The notes: generated by a model not told the origin, from the letters alone. Counted from the first letter of the stretch, positions 29,397 to 39,313 are shown. The stretch: DNA of 64,000 nt from Gallionella sp. (GCA_028710565.1 JAQTTV010000018.1:1-64000), one strand, 5' to 3'. Translations and numbers: made by a program.

Positions 29397-29996
29397 ATGT
29401 ATTGGTTTAAAAAAGCTATCAAGTGGTTTAGATTTATCATTAAAGCGGTGTATTTAACCGTAGTGAATCGTGGACAAATTCGATTTCTAGGCGTTGTGGA
29501 TATAGGTTCGGGTGTTACGATAAGAGTGCAGCAAGGTGGTGTGCTGACTCTTGGTCGCGGCTCTGTCTTGTCTGCTAATACTTATATTTGGTGTGCAGGA
29601 CACCTTACTATTGGCGAGAAGGTCTTCGTCAATCGAGGTTGCTATATAGCATGTATGGAGTCGATTGAAATTGAAGACTATGTCATGATTGCAGATTGTG
29701 TTTCTATTAACGACAACGATCATGTACTTGATATTCCAGAAGATCAACCTAGAATTGACCAGGGTTTTACGACCGCTCCTGTAAGAATTGGAAGGAATGC
29801 TTGGATAGCTTCTAAATGTACCGTGTTAAAAGGTGTTTCCATCGGAAGTTGTGCTGTCATTGCGGCGGGTGCTGTTGTGAATAAGAATGTAGAATCACGT
29901 TGGATAGCAGGGGGTGTACCCGCAAAACCCATTCGTTGTTTGAATGATAATAGATGCCAATCTGAGTATCCTGTCGTACAAAATAAGGAAAGGTGA
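29397..29996 (+). CDS. Hexapeptide acetyltransferase, WbbJ/maltose-acetyltransferase-like
   Basis: A 199-residue LbH acyltransferase. The start is ATG (MYWFKKAIKW); the track's TTG two codons upstream is unlikely. Hexapeptide rungs are visible (IRVQQGGVLTLGRGSVLSANTYIWCAGHLTIGEKVFVNRGCYIACM). The active-site loop is SINDNDHVLD, with the catalytic His pattern of O-acetyltransferases, and the tail is IAAGAVVNKNVESRWIAGGVPAKPIR. It is probably a second acetyl-modifying enzyme for the polysaccharide. It overlaps the frame that the track extends for the next gene. Confidence 0.85.
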   Translation: MYWFKKAIKWFRFIIKAVYLTVVNRGQIRFLGVVDIGSGVTIRVQQGGVLTLGRGSVLSANTYIWCAGHLTIGEKVFVNRGCYIACMESIEIEDYVMIADCVSINDNDHVLDIPEDQPRIDQGFTTAPVRIGRNAWIASKCTVLKGVSIGSCAVIAAGAVVNKNVESRWIAGGVPAKPIRCLNDNRCQSEYPVVQNKER

Positions 29997-30000
29997 GAAA

Positions 30001-31317
30001 TTGACATCGTCTGACTATTTTTACCTTTTACTGCTCATGATGGCCGTTCTTTTTGCGAAGGGCTTTATATCTGGAGGTGGAATTAGACCAACTTTTATCT
30101 ATTGTTTGGTCATGATGCTTTATCCAATTGTGACATTGGGAATGGATGTCTTGAAGTTGCATCTTCTCTATCCATGGGTAAAAACCTACGCTGATGTTGA
30201 TTATGTAAGATTTGCACAAATTAGCCTTGCGGCAATTGTTCCGCTTTATTTGTTGGCTTTTTTTAGCTCCAAGGGTCTTCAGAAGCTAGAGTGTATGCAA
30301 GTCAAATCCATTTTCCTAAATGGATTTGAGAGGCGATTCCTTATTTTCGTGTTCGTGATCTATTTTGCATATGCCGCCGTTAATGCGAAGCAGATACTTT
30401 TTGGTGGATATGCTGAGTTTCAAGCTGCGGGTGGTCATAAGTCTCTCGCTGCAATGGATTATTTGATCTTCTTTGCACTTCTGCTGCGCTTGCCCGTCAT
30501 AACGCTAGACTTTTCTAAAGCCGAGAAGGTGCTTATGTTGCTCTATTTCGGATTTAAGCTGGTATCAGGTGGACGTATGTTCATGGTTACTATTGGGATG
30601 GCCATGTTGTTGGTTTACATGGCCAAGCATAGACCGACACCACAGCATGTGAGAAAGATGCTGCTATTTTCACCTCTGGTTGCGGTACTCATGGGGTTGG
30701 CAGTGCTGTTTAGAGAGAAAAGTTCTAATTTTCTGATGGCAGGTTTTGGTTTAAGTCAGGAGTATATCAACTCAACAATGGGGGCATTAAAAGTTGCGCA
30801 CAACTCGGTCACGGGAGAGGGTGAGGAGCACTTAGATATGTTGCTTGATCCAATATTGAGCATGATTCCTTCTGTTGTGTATGAACGTTCCAATTTTGCT
30901 TACTTTTCTTACATTGAAGAGCGGTTTGGCGGGTGGCAGGGGTATAACCCAATTGGGGGATCCTATTTGCCGCATGAGGTGTTTTTGATATATCCAAACT
31001 TATTATTTGTTTTCGCGTATTTTACAGCGATGGCAGTTATACTTTATTTTGTGGAAAAGCAGCTTTTTTCTTCTTCGATCGTAAAAATGTCCTCTTTGGG
31101 GTTTTCGATCCGAATCGCATTGCTGTCCATTTTTTTAGTATTTTCTGTGCGACATTATTTTTATGTTCATGTAAAACATTTATTTATTTGCTTGGGGTTC
31201 ACATCAGCCTTTTATCTGTTTTCTGTTGCTTACACTGGGTTGCTAAAATTAAGTTTACGAGGAAATGCACGACTAAGAATAGAGATCAGACAAGTCGTAA
31301 TGGACAAAAATGAGTGA
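30001..31317 (+). CDS. Wzy-like polysaccharide polymerase (multi-pass membrane protein)
   Basis: A 438-residue membrane protein with ~10-12 hydrophobic helices and a large periplasmic loop around residues 240-320 (SVTGEGEEHLDMLLDP...YFSYIEERFGGWQGYNPIGGSYLP), the layout of O-antigen polymerases. Sequence conservation in this family is low, so assignment rests on topology and locus. I prefer the TTG at 30001, which has AAGGTGAG a few bases upstream and follows the previous stop. The track's ATG at 29944 lies inside the acetyltransferase gene. Confidence 0.7.
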   Translation: MTSSDYFYLLLLMMAVLFAKGFISGGGIRPTFIYCLVMMLYPIVTLGMDVLKLHLLYPWVKTYADVDYVRFAQISLAAIVPLYLLAFFSSKGLQKLECMQVKSIFLNGFERRFLIFVFVIYFAYAAVNAKQILFGGYAEFQAAGGHKSLAAMDYLIFFALLLRLPVITLDFSKAEKVLMLLYFGFKLVSGGRMFMVTIGMAMLLVYMAKHRPTPQHVRKMLLFSPLVAVLMGLAVLFREKSSNFLMAGFGLSQEYINSTMGALKVAHNSVTGEGEEHLDMLLDPILSMIPSVVYERSNFAYFSYIEERFGGWQGYNPIGGSYLPHEVFLIYPNLLFVFAYFTAMAVILYFVEKQLFSSSIVKMSSLGFSIRIALLSIFLVFSVRHYFYVHVKHLFICLGFTSAFYLFSVAYTGLLKLSLRGNARLRIEIRQVVMDKNE

Positions 31318-31337
31318 GATAAAATGGGTGCTATAGA

Positions 31338-32450
31338 GTGAAAATGTGTTTTGTTGCTCGTGACGATATGTTCACGAAGAGGGGGGGGGATACTATCCTA
31401 TGCGAACTATATGCAAATATGATGAAAGCCTCTGGTTGGGAAGTTGATTTCTGGGTTGATAAGAGACCATTTGTTGAAGCGGATTTTTATCATGCATTTA
31501 ATATTGATCGTCCATTGGAAATTTACCCTAAGTTAAAAAAAGCAGTATTGCAAAATAGAAAATTTGCAATTACATCTCTTCATCACCCGTGGGAGTGGGT
31601 CGAGAAGTTTCGAGTTGACGCCATTGGTGTTGAATCGTTGGGAAGAATGTTTTATTCGTCTCCTCTGGGGCGGAATACCCGACATGCTGAGTATTTTAAA
31701 GAGTTTATTCGTATGGGATTGACTCGCTCATTTGATAAGAGTGTTTTATGTGTTTCTTGGTTAGGTCGAGCTAAGTGGATAATTGATAACGCGAGTGGGA
31801 TTCTTTTACAATCTAATGCTGAAGAATCTTATATTGAAAAAGATTTTGGGGTAAGTGGCATCCACTCAAAATGCTTTGTTGTACCAAATCCCGCGATGGA
31901 ACAGGACGATTCAGTGATTAGTTTGGATTGTCATGAAACTGATATTCTTTTTGTAGGTAGAATTGAAGTCAGAAAAAATCCACTTTCGTTATTGCATGCT
32001 GCGATTGCTAGTAAACGAAGATTACGCTTAATTGGCAAGGCTAATCCCAATGAGAAGTCATATTTTCAATTGATTTTAAAGTTGGTGACAGAGAATGAGG
32101 GAATTGAGTTAATTCAAGGTGTTACTCGTGCAGAGTTGCAACAACATTATAGAAGAGCAAAACTTTTGGTTAATCCAAGTTATGTAGAAGTATCTCCTAT
32201 TGTTGATGTGGAGGGGTTGGCAAATAAATGTCCATTAGTAACCACGAAGTACGCTTTGCACCATGAGTTCCTGCCAAAAGGTGTTGGTATCTGCGATCCG
32301 TACTCTATCGACTCACTCGTTGATGTATTGCAAGGTAGCTATTCAGCTACCGCGCCAGCATGCGTCCCATCGGAGAGTGAATGTCAAAATAATTTGATCG
32401 TTATCTACAATCATCTTGTTTATGGCAAATCAATTAAGGATGTTGTATGA
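31338..32450 (+). CDS. Family 4-type (GT-B) glycosyltransferase
   Basis: A 370-residue glycosyltransferase. The N-terminus is MKMCFVARDDMFTKRGGDTILCELYANMMKASGWEVDFW, and the C-terminal Rossmann half has ETDILFVGRIEVRKNPLSLLHAA and the donor-binding segment RRAKLLVNPSYVEVSPIVDVEGLANKCPLVTT, where E...E resembles EX7E. Start: GTG at 31338 or ATG two codons later. A G9 run sits at codons 15-18 (KRGGD), so one-base slippage would abolish nearly all the protein. The stop overlaps the next ATG (ATGA). Confidence 0.82.
   Translation: MKMCFVARDDMFTKRGGDTILCELYANMMKASGWEVDFWVDKRPFVEADFYHAFNIDRPLEIYPKLKKAVLQNRKFAITSLHHPWEWVEKFRVDAIGVESLGRMFYSSPLGRNTRHAEYFKEFIRMGLTRSFDKSVLCVSWLGRAKWIIDNASGILLQSNAEESYIEKDFGVSGIHSKCFVVPNPAMEQDDSVISLDCHETDILFVGRIEVRKNPLSLLHAAIASKRRLRLIGKANPNEKSYFQLILKLVTENEGIELIQGVTRAELQQHYRRAKLLVNPSYVEVSPIVDVEGLANKCPLVTTKYALHHEFLPKGVGICDPYSIDSLVDVLQGSYSATAPACVPSESECQNNLIVIYNHLVYGKSIKDVV
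31381..31389 (+). repeat. G9 homopolymer tract near the 5' end of a glycosyltransferase gene
   Basis: AAGAGGGGGGGGGATACT encodes K-R-G-G-D at the beginning of the frame. The length and 5' location are the classic arrangement of slipped-strand contingency tracts. Confidence 0.8.
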
Positions 32451-33391
32451 GAGTTGCCCTATGTATTCCTACACTCAACGCTGGTAATTTTGCTTTGCAA
32501 ATGGTAACTGCGTTAAAGAAACAGCGTTTGCAGCCAGACGAAGTTATAATATTAGATTCGGAATCGAGTGATGGTACAGTAGAAGTGTATCGCGCTTTGA
32601 CTGACAAAGTTGTGCGCGTGAATCGTAAGGATTTTGATCACGGTGGTACAAGGAATCTTGCATTCAAGATGTCTTCTGCCGATATAATTATTTTTATGAC
32701 GCAAGATGCAATACCTGTTGATGTAACTGCCATACAAAACTTGGTTCAAGGTTTGGTGGATAATCCTCGTTGTGGCTTAGTCTATGGGCGGCAGATGGCA
32801 GATGCTAAGGCTGGTTACTTTGCTAGGCATGCGCGAACGTACAACTATCCTTCAGGAGAAGATGTCATCCTAAGAAGTATTGACGATGTGCCGCGACTCG
32901 GAATAAAGGCTGCATTTTGCTCCGATTCATTTGCAGCTTATCGACGTAAGGCGATGGAGGGCATTAATTATTTTGACGAAAACACATTGTTTGCTGAAGA
33001 TAGTATTGCAGCTGCCAAGCTTTTGAAAAATCAGTGGCAAGTGGCCTATGTTCCTCAAGCACGGGTTGTGCATTCCCATGATTATTCGCTAAAGCAGGAT
33101 TTTTGTCGCTATTTTGATGTAGGTGCTTTTCACAGTATGAACCAGTGGTATATGGATTTCTTGGGGAAAGCAGAGGGTGAGGGTATGAAGTTTGTACGCT
33201 CTGAATACGCTTATCTTAAACGTGAAAGTGTATCGATTCCTTTTCTAAGGGTTCTGATTCGAAATTTTACTAGATGGCTTGGGTATCGTGTAGGAAGAAG
33301 TTATACTTATGTACCGCTCAGCATTAAGTTAAAAATGTCTACTAATAAATCCTTTTGGTTGCGTTCCGATGAGCGCTGTTTAACAGAGTAA
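32447..33391 (+). CDS. Family 2 glycosyltransferase, rhamnosyltransferase-like
   Basis: A 314-residue GT2 enzyme. Seen: VALCIPTLNAGNFALQMVTALKKQRLQPDEVIILDSESSDGTVEV, FDHGGTRNLAFKMSSADIIIFMTQDAIP (the QDA variant of DXD), FCSDSFAAYRRKAMEGINYF, and FAEDSIAAAKLLKNQWQVAYVPQARVVHSHDYS. The 'FDHGGTRN' and 'TQDA' motifs are typical of rhamnosyltransferases, which fits rfbBACD located downstream. It begins in the stop of the preceding glycosyltransferase. Confidence 0.87.
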   Translation: MRVALCIPTLNAGNFALQMVTALKKQRLQPDEVIILDSESSDGTVEVYRALTDKVVRVNRKDFDHGGTRNLAFKMSSADIIIFMTQDAIPVDVTAIQNLVQGLVDNPRCGLVYGRQMADAKAGYFARHARTYNYPSGEDVILRSIDDVPRLGIKAAFCSDSFAAYRRKAMEGINYFDENTLFAEDSIAAAKLLKNQWQVAYVPQARVVHSHDYSLKQDFCRYFDVGAFHSMNQWYMDFLGKAEGEGMKFVRSEYAYLKRESVSIPFLRVLIRNFTRWLGYRVGRSYTYVPLSIKLKMSTNKSFWLRSDERCLTE

Positions 33392-33403
33392 TTGGGAGGG
33401 GAG

Positions 33404-34336
33404 ATGATAGTTCTAGTGCTGGGGGGAAGTGGATTCCTGGGTTCCTATGTGGTGGATGAGTTGTATGCGGCGGGTCACAACATAATTTCGTTGGATAGAA
33501 CCCCTGAGCGATTTAGGGCGCAACATAGAAACGTAGAATTTATTCAAGCTGATTTTGGTAATCGAGGTGAGTTGGAGCAAGTTTTGAAACGTGGGGTGGA
33601 TATTGTTGTTCATTTGATTTCGAGTACCGTCCCCCAAACCTCGAATGATGATCCAATTTTTGATGTCCAATCAAACCTAATTGAATCGATCGCGTTGTTT
33701 GAGATGTGTGTCAAATATGCTGTTAAGAAAGTCATCTATGTATCATCTGGAGGCACTGTTTATGGAATTCCCAAGCTGATGCCGATTGCTGAGGATCATG
33801 CTACGCTCCCAATGTGTTCATATGGAATTTCAAAATTAGCGATTGAGCACTATCTTCACCTGTTCCATGTCTTGCATGGCTTAAAGTACACTGTACTTCG
33901 ACTTTCCAATCCATATGGTGCGCGGCAAGACCCTCGTGGTAAGCAGGGTGCCGTGACAGTATTTATGAATAAATTATTGAAGGGCGAAGAAATATCGGTA
34001 TGGGGGGATGGTTCCGTTGTTAGGGATTATATTTATGCGTCAGATTTCGCGCGCGCTTGCGTAGCAGTGATAGATTCGGACTCAGTGGGGGTTTACAACG
34101 TTGGTAGTGGTGTAGGTACGAGCATCAATGAGCTGCTCTCCGTGTTGCAAGAAGCGACTGGTGTGCAGGCTAAAGTGAACTACTCGCCAGGTCGAGGATT
34201 TGATGTGCCTGCACTCTATTTAGATTGTTCCAGAATCAAACTTGAGTATGACTGGCAACCGCAGATTAACTTTATTGATGGGTTAGTTGAAACAAGTGTG
34301 TGGATGCGAGCGCATCTTAGGTCGGGGTGCTTTTAA
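33404..34336 (+). CDS. NAD-dependent sugar-nucleotide epimerase/dehydratase
   Basis: A 310-residue extended short-chain dehydrogenase. Seen: VLVLGGSGFLGSYVVDEL (Rossmann GxxGxxG), the catalytic Ser-Tyr-Lys set (VSSGGTVYG ... YGISKLAIEHY), and the substrate-binding NPYGARQDPRGKQGAVTVF. It resembles UDP-glucose/GlcNAc 4-epimerases (GalE/WcaG group). ATG with GGGAGGGG upstream; the track's TTG start is four codons earlier. It probably supplies a galacto-type sugar nucleotide to the repeat unit. Confidence 0.88.
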   Translation: MIVLVLGGSGFLGSYVVDELYAAGHNIISLDRTPERFRAQHRNVEFIQADFGNRGELEQVLKRGVDIVVHLISSTVPQTSNDDPIFDVQSNLIESIALFEMCVKYAVKKVIYVSSGGTVYGIPKLMPIAEDHATLPMCSYGISKLAIEHYLHLFHVLHGLKYTVLRLSNPYGARQDPRGKQGAVTVFMNKLLKGEEISVWGDGSVVRDYIYASDFARACVAVIDSDSVGVYNVGSGVGTSINELLSVLQEATGVQAKVNYSPGRGFDVPALYLDCSRIKLEYDWQPQINFIDGLVETSVWMRAHLRSGCF

Positions 34337-34359
34337 TTGGTTTCAATTGCGATTTACAA

Positions 34360-34998
34360 ATGATTAAAAAAAATAATACGAACACAAATTGGGGATATTT
34401 AATCTCAAAGCGAATGCTAGATCTGATTTTTGGTATACCTCTTCTCTTGATAGCAGCTCCTATTTTTCTTATTGCGGCATTGATAATTAGATTGGACTCA
34501 CCTGGGAATCCTTTCTTTGTACAGAAAAGAATTGGATTGCGTGGTAAACCCTTTTGGATAATTAAGCTTAGAGGGATGTATGTAGACGCGAAGGAACGCT
34601 TTCCTGAGTTGTATGATTATTCAGGACATGGCGGTTTGAATTTTCATTTTCATTATGAGGATGATCCTCGGGTTACGCGCATTGGTCGATATACTAGACG
34701 AACAAGCATTGATGAGATGCCAAATTTTATCAATGTGGTTTTAGGGGATATGTCATTAGTAGGTCCCCGTCCTGAAGTGCCTGATGTGATGGAGCTCTAC
34801 GGTCGGTATGCTGAAGAATACCTTTCCGTAAAGCCTGGAATTACTTGTTTATCAAAGTGCTCTGGACGGGACTCGTTGACTAAAGAGGAAACTATCCAGA
34901 TGGATCTGGGTTATATTCAAAGTAGATCATTTCTGCTGGACGTTAAAATATTATGGTGGACGTTCGTTGGAGTAGTCTTGCGTCGAGATGTGCATTGA
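34360..34998 (+). CDS. Undecaprenyl-phosphate sugar phosphotransferase (initiating glycosyltransferase)
   Basis: A 212-residue short-form bacterial sugar transferase (WcaJ C-terminal/PglC-like). It transfers sugar-1-phosphate to undecaprenyl phosphate, the first step of repeat-unit assembly. Seen: SKRMLDLIFGIPLLLIAAPIFLIAALIIRLDSPGNPFFVQKRIGLRGKPFWIIKLRGM (membrane hairpin plus basic motif), RIGRYTRRTSIDEMPNFINVVLGDMSLVGPRPEVP, and VKPGITCLSKCSGRDSLT. It lacks the N-terminal CoA-binding membrane domain of full WcaJ. Start uncertain: ATG at 34360 has no good ribosome site, and the track's GTG overlaps the previous gene. A8 follows the ATG. Confidence 0.88.
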   Translation: MIKKNNTNTNWGYLISKRMLDLIFGIPLLLIAAPIFLIAALIIRLDSPGNPFFVQKRIGLRGKPFWIIKLRGMYVDAKERFPELYDYSGHGGLNFHFHYEDDPRVTRIGRYTRRTSIDEMPNFINVVLGDMSLVGPRPEVPDVMELYGRYAEEYLSVKPGITCLSKCSGRDSLTKEETIQMDLGYIQSRSFLLDVKILWWTFVGVVLRRDVH

Positions 34999-35094
34999 TT
35001 GTTTTTTCATCTCCAAATCCATCATTCCAACGGGTTAAGCTCCAATATTTAGTCATTTTATTAATTAATATCTTTATAGAAATATTTTTTATCC

Positions 35095-36162
35095 ATGAAA
35101 ACTATTCTCATCACAGGCGGAGCTGGGTTTATCGGCTCGGCTGTCGTTCGTCAGTTTATTCAAGACACCACACATCAAGTTGTTAATGTTGATAAATTAA
35201 CCTACGCGGGTAATTTGGCCTCTTTGGCAACTATTTCTGACAATCCACGTTATCACTTTGAACAAGTGGATATATGCGACGCAGCGGAAGTTGCTCGCGT
35301 GTTTGCACAACATAAACCTGATGCGGTGATGCATTTGGCGGCAGAATCGCATGTGGATCGTTCGATTACTGGACCCGCAGCATTTATTCAAACCAATATT
35401 GTGGGCACCTATACCCTGTTGGAAGCTGCACGTCAGTACTGGAATGGATTGGATGCTGAACGTAAAGCGGCATTTCGCTTCCATCACATTTCTACGGATG
35501 AAGTGTATGGTACATTGGGCGATGAAGGTTTCTTTACCGAAGAAACTGCTTATCAACCTAATTCACCCTATTCAGCCAGCAAGGCTTCTTCTGACCATTT
35601 GGTGCGTGCTTGGCATCATACCTATGGCTTCCCCGTGGTGACCACCAATTGCTCGAACAACTACGGCTCACACCATTTTCCTGAAAAACTAATTCCATTG
35701 GTTATTTTGAATGCTGTGGCGGGTAAGCCGCTGCCTATTTATGGTAAAGGCGATAATGTGCGTGATTGGTTATATGTCGATGATCACGCACGTGCATTGC
35801 GTTTGGTGTTAGAACGTGGGCAATTGGGGGAAACCTACAATATAGGCGGTTGGAATGAAAAAACAAATTTGGAAGTGGTGCAAGCCATTTGCACGATTTT
35901 GGATGAGTTACATCCACAAGGCGCACCTCATGCGCAATTGATTACCTATGTGCAAGATCGCCCTGGTCATGACCAGCGCTACGCGATTGATGCCAGTAAA
36001 ATTGAGCGTGACTTAGGCTGGAAGCCGCAAGAAACCTTTGAAACAGGGCTGCGCAAAACAGTTGAATGGTATTTGTTGAATACCGAATGGGTGAATGGTG
36101 TCCTCAGCGGTGAATATCAACATTGGGTGCAACAAAACTATAACGCACGAGGTGCAATATGA
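35095..36162 (+). CDS. rfbB: dTDP-glucose 4,6-dehydratase
   Basis: A 355-residue RmlB that forms dTDP-4-keto-6-deoxyglucose, the second step of dTDP-L-rhamnose synthesis. Seen: [18 protein letters not shown] (NAD site), [26 protein letters not shown] with the catalytic Thr-Asp-Glu, [20 protein letters not shown] (YxxxK), and [18 protein letters not shown]. Full length. It is first in the tightly overlapping set rfbBACD; the stop overlaps the rfbA ATG by 4 bp. Confidence 0.97.
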   Translation: MKTILITGGAGFIGSAVVRQFIQDTTHQVVNVDKLTYAGNLASLATISDNPRYHFEQVDICDAAEVARVFAQHKPDAVMHLAAESHVDRSITGPAAFIQTNIVGTYTLLEAARQYWNGLDAERKAAFRFHHISTDEVYGTLGDEGFFTEETAYQPNSPYSASKASSDHLVRAWHHTYGFPVVTTNCSNNYGSHHFPEKLIPLVILNAVAGKPLPIYGKGDNVRDWLYVDDHARALRLVLERGQLGETYNIGGWNEKTNLEVVQAICTILDELHPQGAPHAQLITYVQDRPGHDQRYAIDASKIERDLGWKPQETFETGLRKTVEWYLLNTEWVNGVLSGEYQHWVQQNYNARGAI

Positions 36163-37037
36163 AGGGCATTATTTTAGCGGGTGGTTCTGGCACGCGGTTG
36201 TATCCCGTCACACAAGCAGTGTCTAAGCAGCTTTTACCTGTTTACGACAAACCGATGATTTATTATCCATTGACCACGCTGATGTTGGCGGGGATACGTG
36301 ACATTTTGGTAATTTCCACGCCACAAGATACGCCACGCTTTGAACAATTATTGGGTGACGGTTCGCAATGGGGCATAAAGCTGTCTTATGCGGTGCAACC
36401 TTCGCCCGATGGTTTGGCGCAAGCTTTTATCATTGGAGAGGAATTTATTGGTGATGACTCCTGTGCGTTAGTGTTGGGAGACAACATTTTTTACGGTCAT
36501 GGATTCGAGACTATATTGAAGAGTGCAGCTTCAAAGCCAAATGGTGGGACAGTGTTTGCTTATCACGTACACGATCCAGAACGCTACGGTGTTGTTGAAT
36601 TTAATGCGGCAGGACAAGCGATGAGTTTAGAAGAGAAGCCAGTTGAGCCGAAATCTAACTACGCCGTTACTGGATTGTATTTTTATGATAATCAGGTAGT
36701 TGAGATAGCTAAATCCATTCAACCATCTGAACGAGGCGAATTGGAAATTACGACTGTAAACCAAATCTATTTAGAGAGGGCGCAGTTGGACGTGCAAGTA
36801 ATGGGACGAGGTTATGCTTGGCTAGATACGGGTACACACGAATCATTGCTTGAAGCTTCATTATTTATTGAAACACTAGAAAAACGTCAAGGATTGAAAA
36901 TTGCTTGCCCTGAGGAAATTGCCTATAACAGTGGCTACATCACCACACAACAATTGGAAAAGCTAATTGTTCCACTTGCGAAAAATGGCTACGGACAATA
37001 TCTGAAACGTATCTTGAAAGAAACATTGCGAAAATGA
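36159..37037 (+). CDS. rfbA: Glucose-1-phosphate thymidylyltransferase
   Basis: A 292-residue RmlA that condenses glucose-1-phosphate and dTTP to dTDP-glucose, first committed step to dTDP-rhamnose and normally feedback-inhibited by it. Seen: [71 protein letters not shown], and [16 protein letters not shown]. Full length, flanked by 4-bp ATGA overlaps with rfbB and rfbC. Confidence 0.97.
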   Translation: MKGIILAGGSGTRLYPVTQAVSKQLLPVYDKPMIYYPLTTLMLAGIRDILVISTPQDTPRFEQLLGDGSQWGIKLSYAVQPSPDGLAQAFIIGEEFIGDDSCALVLGDNIFYGHGFETILKSAASKPNGGTVFAYHVHDPERYGVVEFNAAGQAMSLEEKPVEPKSNYAVTGLYFYDNQVVEIAKSIQPSERGELEITTVNQIYLERAQLDVQVMGRGYAWLDTGTHESLLEASLFIETLEKRQGLKIACPEEIAYNSGYITTQQLEKLIVPLAKNGYGQYLKRILKETLRK

Positions 37038-37579
37038 AACTCGTTGTCACCGCCATACCTGATTTGCTTATCATTGAACCCACGGTTTATGGTGATGATC
37101 GCGGTTTTTTTTATGAAAGTTTTAATCAAAAACAATTTGCCGACTTGACAGGTGTAAGTGCTGATTTTGTACAGGACAATCATTCAAAATCAGCTCACGG
37201 TGTTCTACGTGGCTTACATTATCAAATTCAACATCCTCAAGGTAAGTTGGTGCGTGCCACGCAAGGACGCGTTTTCGATGTTGCTGTCGATATTCGTAAA
37301 AGTTCATCAACGTTCGGACATCATGTGGGTGTGGAATTATCTGCCGAAAACAAGCGTATGCTCTGGATACCACCAGGTTTTGCTCATGGCTTTGTTGTTC
37401 TATCCGAAACCGCAGAATTTCTTTATAAAACGACGGATTATTGGTATCCCGCCCACGAGCGTAGCATTTTGTGGAACGATCCTGCATTAGCAATTGATTG
37501 GAAGCTAGATTGCACACCGCAATTATCTGGTAAAGATCAGCAAGGGAAGTTGCTAGCGGATGCGGAGTGTTTTGCATAA
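37034..37579 (+). CDS. rfbC: dTDP-4-dehydrorhamnose 3,5-epimerase
   Basis: A 181-residue cupin-fold RmlC. Seen: [32 protein letters not shown] with the catalytic His, [56 protein letters not shown], and [12 protein letters not shown]. It carries out the double epimerisation before RfbD reduction. The stop TAA overlaps the rfbD ATG by one base (TAATG). Confidence 0.97.
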   Translation: MKLVVTAIPDLLIIEPTVYGDDRGFFYESFNQKQFADLTGVSADFVQDNHSKSAHGVLRGLHYQIQHPQGKLVRATQGRVFDVAVDIRKSSSTFGHHVGVELSAENKRMLWIPPGFAHGFVVLSETAEFLYKTTDYWYPAHERSILWNDPALAIDWKLDCTPQLSGKDQQGKLLADAECFA

Positions 37580-38472
37580 TGCGCCCAAAAATTCTGATTC
37601 TTGGTAAGAATGGACAAGTGGGCTGGGAGTTGCAGCGCAGCATGGCCTTGTGTGGTGACGTAGTAGCCTTGGGCAGAGAGCAGGCTAATTTGTTGGATAC
37701 TCAGTCGTTATTGGTATGGATACAACAAAATCGCCCGAATTTGATCGTCAATGCAGCGGCTTATACTGCGGTCGATAAGGCAGAAGTAGAGGAGAGTATT
37801 GCTCATCAAATCAATGCGCTGGCTGTTGGTGAAATTGCAACTGCAGCGCAGGAAGTGGGCGCACTATTTATTCATTACTCCACTGATTACGTATTTGATG
37901 GCGGTGCAACGACTCCTTATTTAGAAACAGATGCGCCTTGCCCTTTGAATGCTTACGGACGTTCAAAACTTGCTGGAGAGTTGGCAATTCAAGCAGTCGA
38001 TGGTGATTATTTGATTTTGCGCACCACGTGGGTATATGCAACACGGGGTCAAAATTTTATGAAGACGATGTTGCGCTTAGCCAAAGAGCGCGACTCTTTG
38101 CGTATCGTCGGCGATCAAATCGGCGCACCAACTTGGGCGCGTTTTATTGCTGAAGCCACTGCAGATATGGCGGTGAAAGCCCTATCAAAACGTGATCAAT
38201 CCAAATTCCTATCTGGTATTTATAACTTATCGGCAGCAGGTGAAACGAGTTGGCACGGTTTTGCCAGTTTGATTATCGATTACGCGAAAAAGCATGATAA
38301 CCTTATTAAAACAACTGAAGTATCCCCAATTGATACATGTGAATATCCACTCCCTGCAAAACGTCCATTGAACTCACGCTTGTCAGGCGATAAATTAAAT
38401 AGAGATTACGGTATTATCCTGCCAGCATGGGATGTGGCGGCAGAATTGTGTTTGGCAGATATATTACACTAG
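37579..38472 (+). CDS. rfbD: dTDP-4-dehydrorhamnose reductase
   Basis: A 297-residue RmlD, NAD(P)H-dependent, final step to dTDP-L-rhamnose. Start is the ATG overlapping the rfbC stop ([22 protein letters not shown]). The track's start four codons upstream is inside rfbC. Seen: NAAAYTAVDKAEVE, FIHYSTDYVFDGGATTPYLE, NAYGRSKLAGE, and RTTWVYATRGQNFMKTML. With rfbBAC it completes the rhamnose pathway for the locus. Confidence 0.96.
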   Translation: MRPKILILGKNGQVGWELQRSMALCGDVVALGREQANLLDTQSLLVWIQQNRPNLIVNAAAYTAVDKAEVEESIAHQINALAVGEIATAAQEVGALFIHYSTDYVFDGGATTPYLETDAPCPLNAYGRSKLAGELAIQAVDGDYLILRTTWVYATRGQNFMKTMLRLAKERDSLRIVGDQIGAPTWARFIAEATADMAVKALSKRDQSKFLSGIYNLSAAGETSWHGFASLIIDYAKKHDNLIKTTEVSPIDTCEYPLPAKRPLNSRLSGDKLNRDYGIILPAWDVAAELCLADILH

Positions 38473-38524
38473 ACAGCTTAATTTTGATTTGCGCTTTCAT
38501 CATCAATAACCAACTTAGAGCTTA

Positions 38525-39229
38525 ATGAAGCCCGTAGCTATTTTTCGTCACCTCGCCCATGAAGGGGCAGGTTATTTCGCTGAATTTTTGTATGAACATA
38601 AAATCCCCTTCCAGCTAATCGCCATAGATGCTGGCGATGCGATACCTGATATAGCATCAGCATATTCTGGTTTGGTATTTATGGGGGGGAATATGAGCGT
38701 TAATGATGATCTGCCTTGGATTGAGCGTGAATTGTCCTTGATTCGAGATGCCGTATCGAAGGACATTCCAGTGCTGGGGCATTGTTTGGGTGGGCAGCTG
38801 ATTGCGAAAGCCTTGGGCGGGTCGGTTTCGGAAAATTCGGTTAAAGAGATCGGTTGGGGGGCAGTTCGAGTAGCGGATGATGTTGTTGCGCGCCACTGGT
38901 TTGGAGACGTGAAAGCCTTTATGGCTTTTCACTGGCATGGTGAAACCTTTAGTTTGCCTGCAGGGGCGACACATCTGCTGTCCAGTGAATTCTGTGCTAA
39001 CCAAGCCTATGTCATTGGTAAGCACTTTGGTTTGCAATGTCACATTGAAATGACTGAGGAAATGATTGATACATGGTGCGAGTTAGGCGCGATGGAGCTA
39101 TATGGAGCACGATATAGTCCAGCTGTTCAAACAGCCACCATGATTCGAAGGCAAATGTTTGAAAATTTGTTAACATTGCGCAGCGTTGCGGCAAAAGTTT
39201 ATTCTGCATGGTTGCAAGGTGTGGTTTAG
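38525..39229 (+). CDS. Class I glutamine amidotransferase-like protein
   Basis: A 234-residue stand-alone GATase1 domain of the GMP-synthase-glutaminase-like group. The Cys nucleophile motif is PVLGHCLGGQLIAKALGG; WGAVRV and MAFHWHGETFSLPAGATHLLSS follow; the catalytic His-Glu is in FGLQCHIEMTEE. No synthetase partner lies next to it, so the substrate is unknown; related proteins include gamma-glutamyl hydrolase-type enzymes. It is 52 bp after rfbD in the same direction and may merely end the operon. A G7 tract lies in the codons for MGGN. Confidence 0.85.
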   Translation: MKPVAIFRHLAHEGAGYFAEFLYEHKIPFQLIAIDAGDAIPDIASAYSGLVFMGGNMSVNDDLPWIERELSLIRDAVSKDIPVLGHCLGGQLIAKALGGSVSENSVKEIGWGAVRVADDVVARHWFGDVKAFMAFHWHGETFSLPAGATHLLSSEFCANQAYVIGKHFGLQCHIEMTEEMIDTWCELGAMELYGARYSPAVQTATMIRRQMFENLLTLRSVAAKVYSAWLQGVV

Positions 39230-39285
39230 ATGTTTAATTTCCTTGGGTAGAGTGTTGTTTTTTTGTCTATTTGCAGTTTATCTCA

Positions 39286-39313
39286 TTGTAGTAAGCCTGA
39301 ATTCAGATAGAAT
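39286..39313 (+). promoter_or_regulatory. Candidate promoter of the OmpA-family gene
   Basis: TTGTAG, 16-bp spacer, TAGAAT, ending 66 bp before the chosen start. The -35 is weak, but the position and the AT-rich leader fit an abundant outer-membrane protein gene. Confidence 0.35.

Noticed and set aside
29944-30000. Upstream ATG start for the Wzy-like protein
   Set aside because: It lies inside the acetyltransferase gene without a ribosome site; the TTG at 30001 has one and begins directly at the hydrophobic N-terminus.
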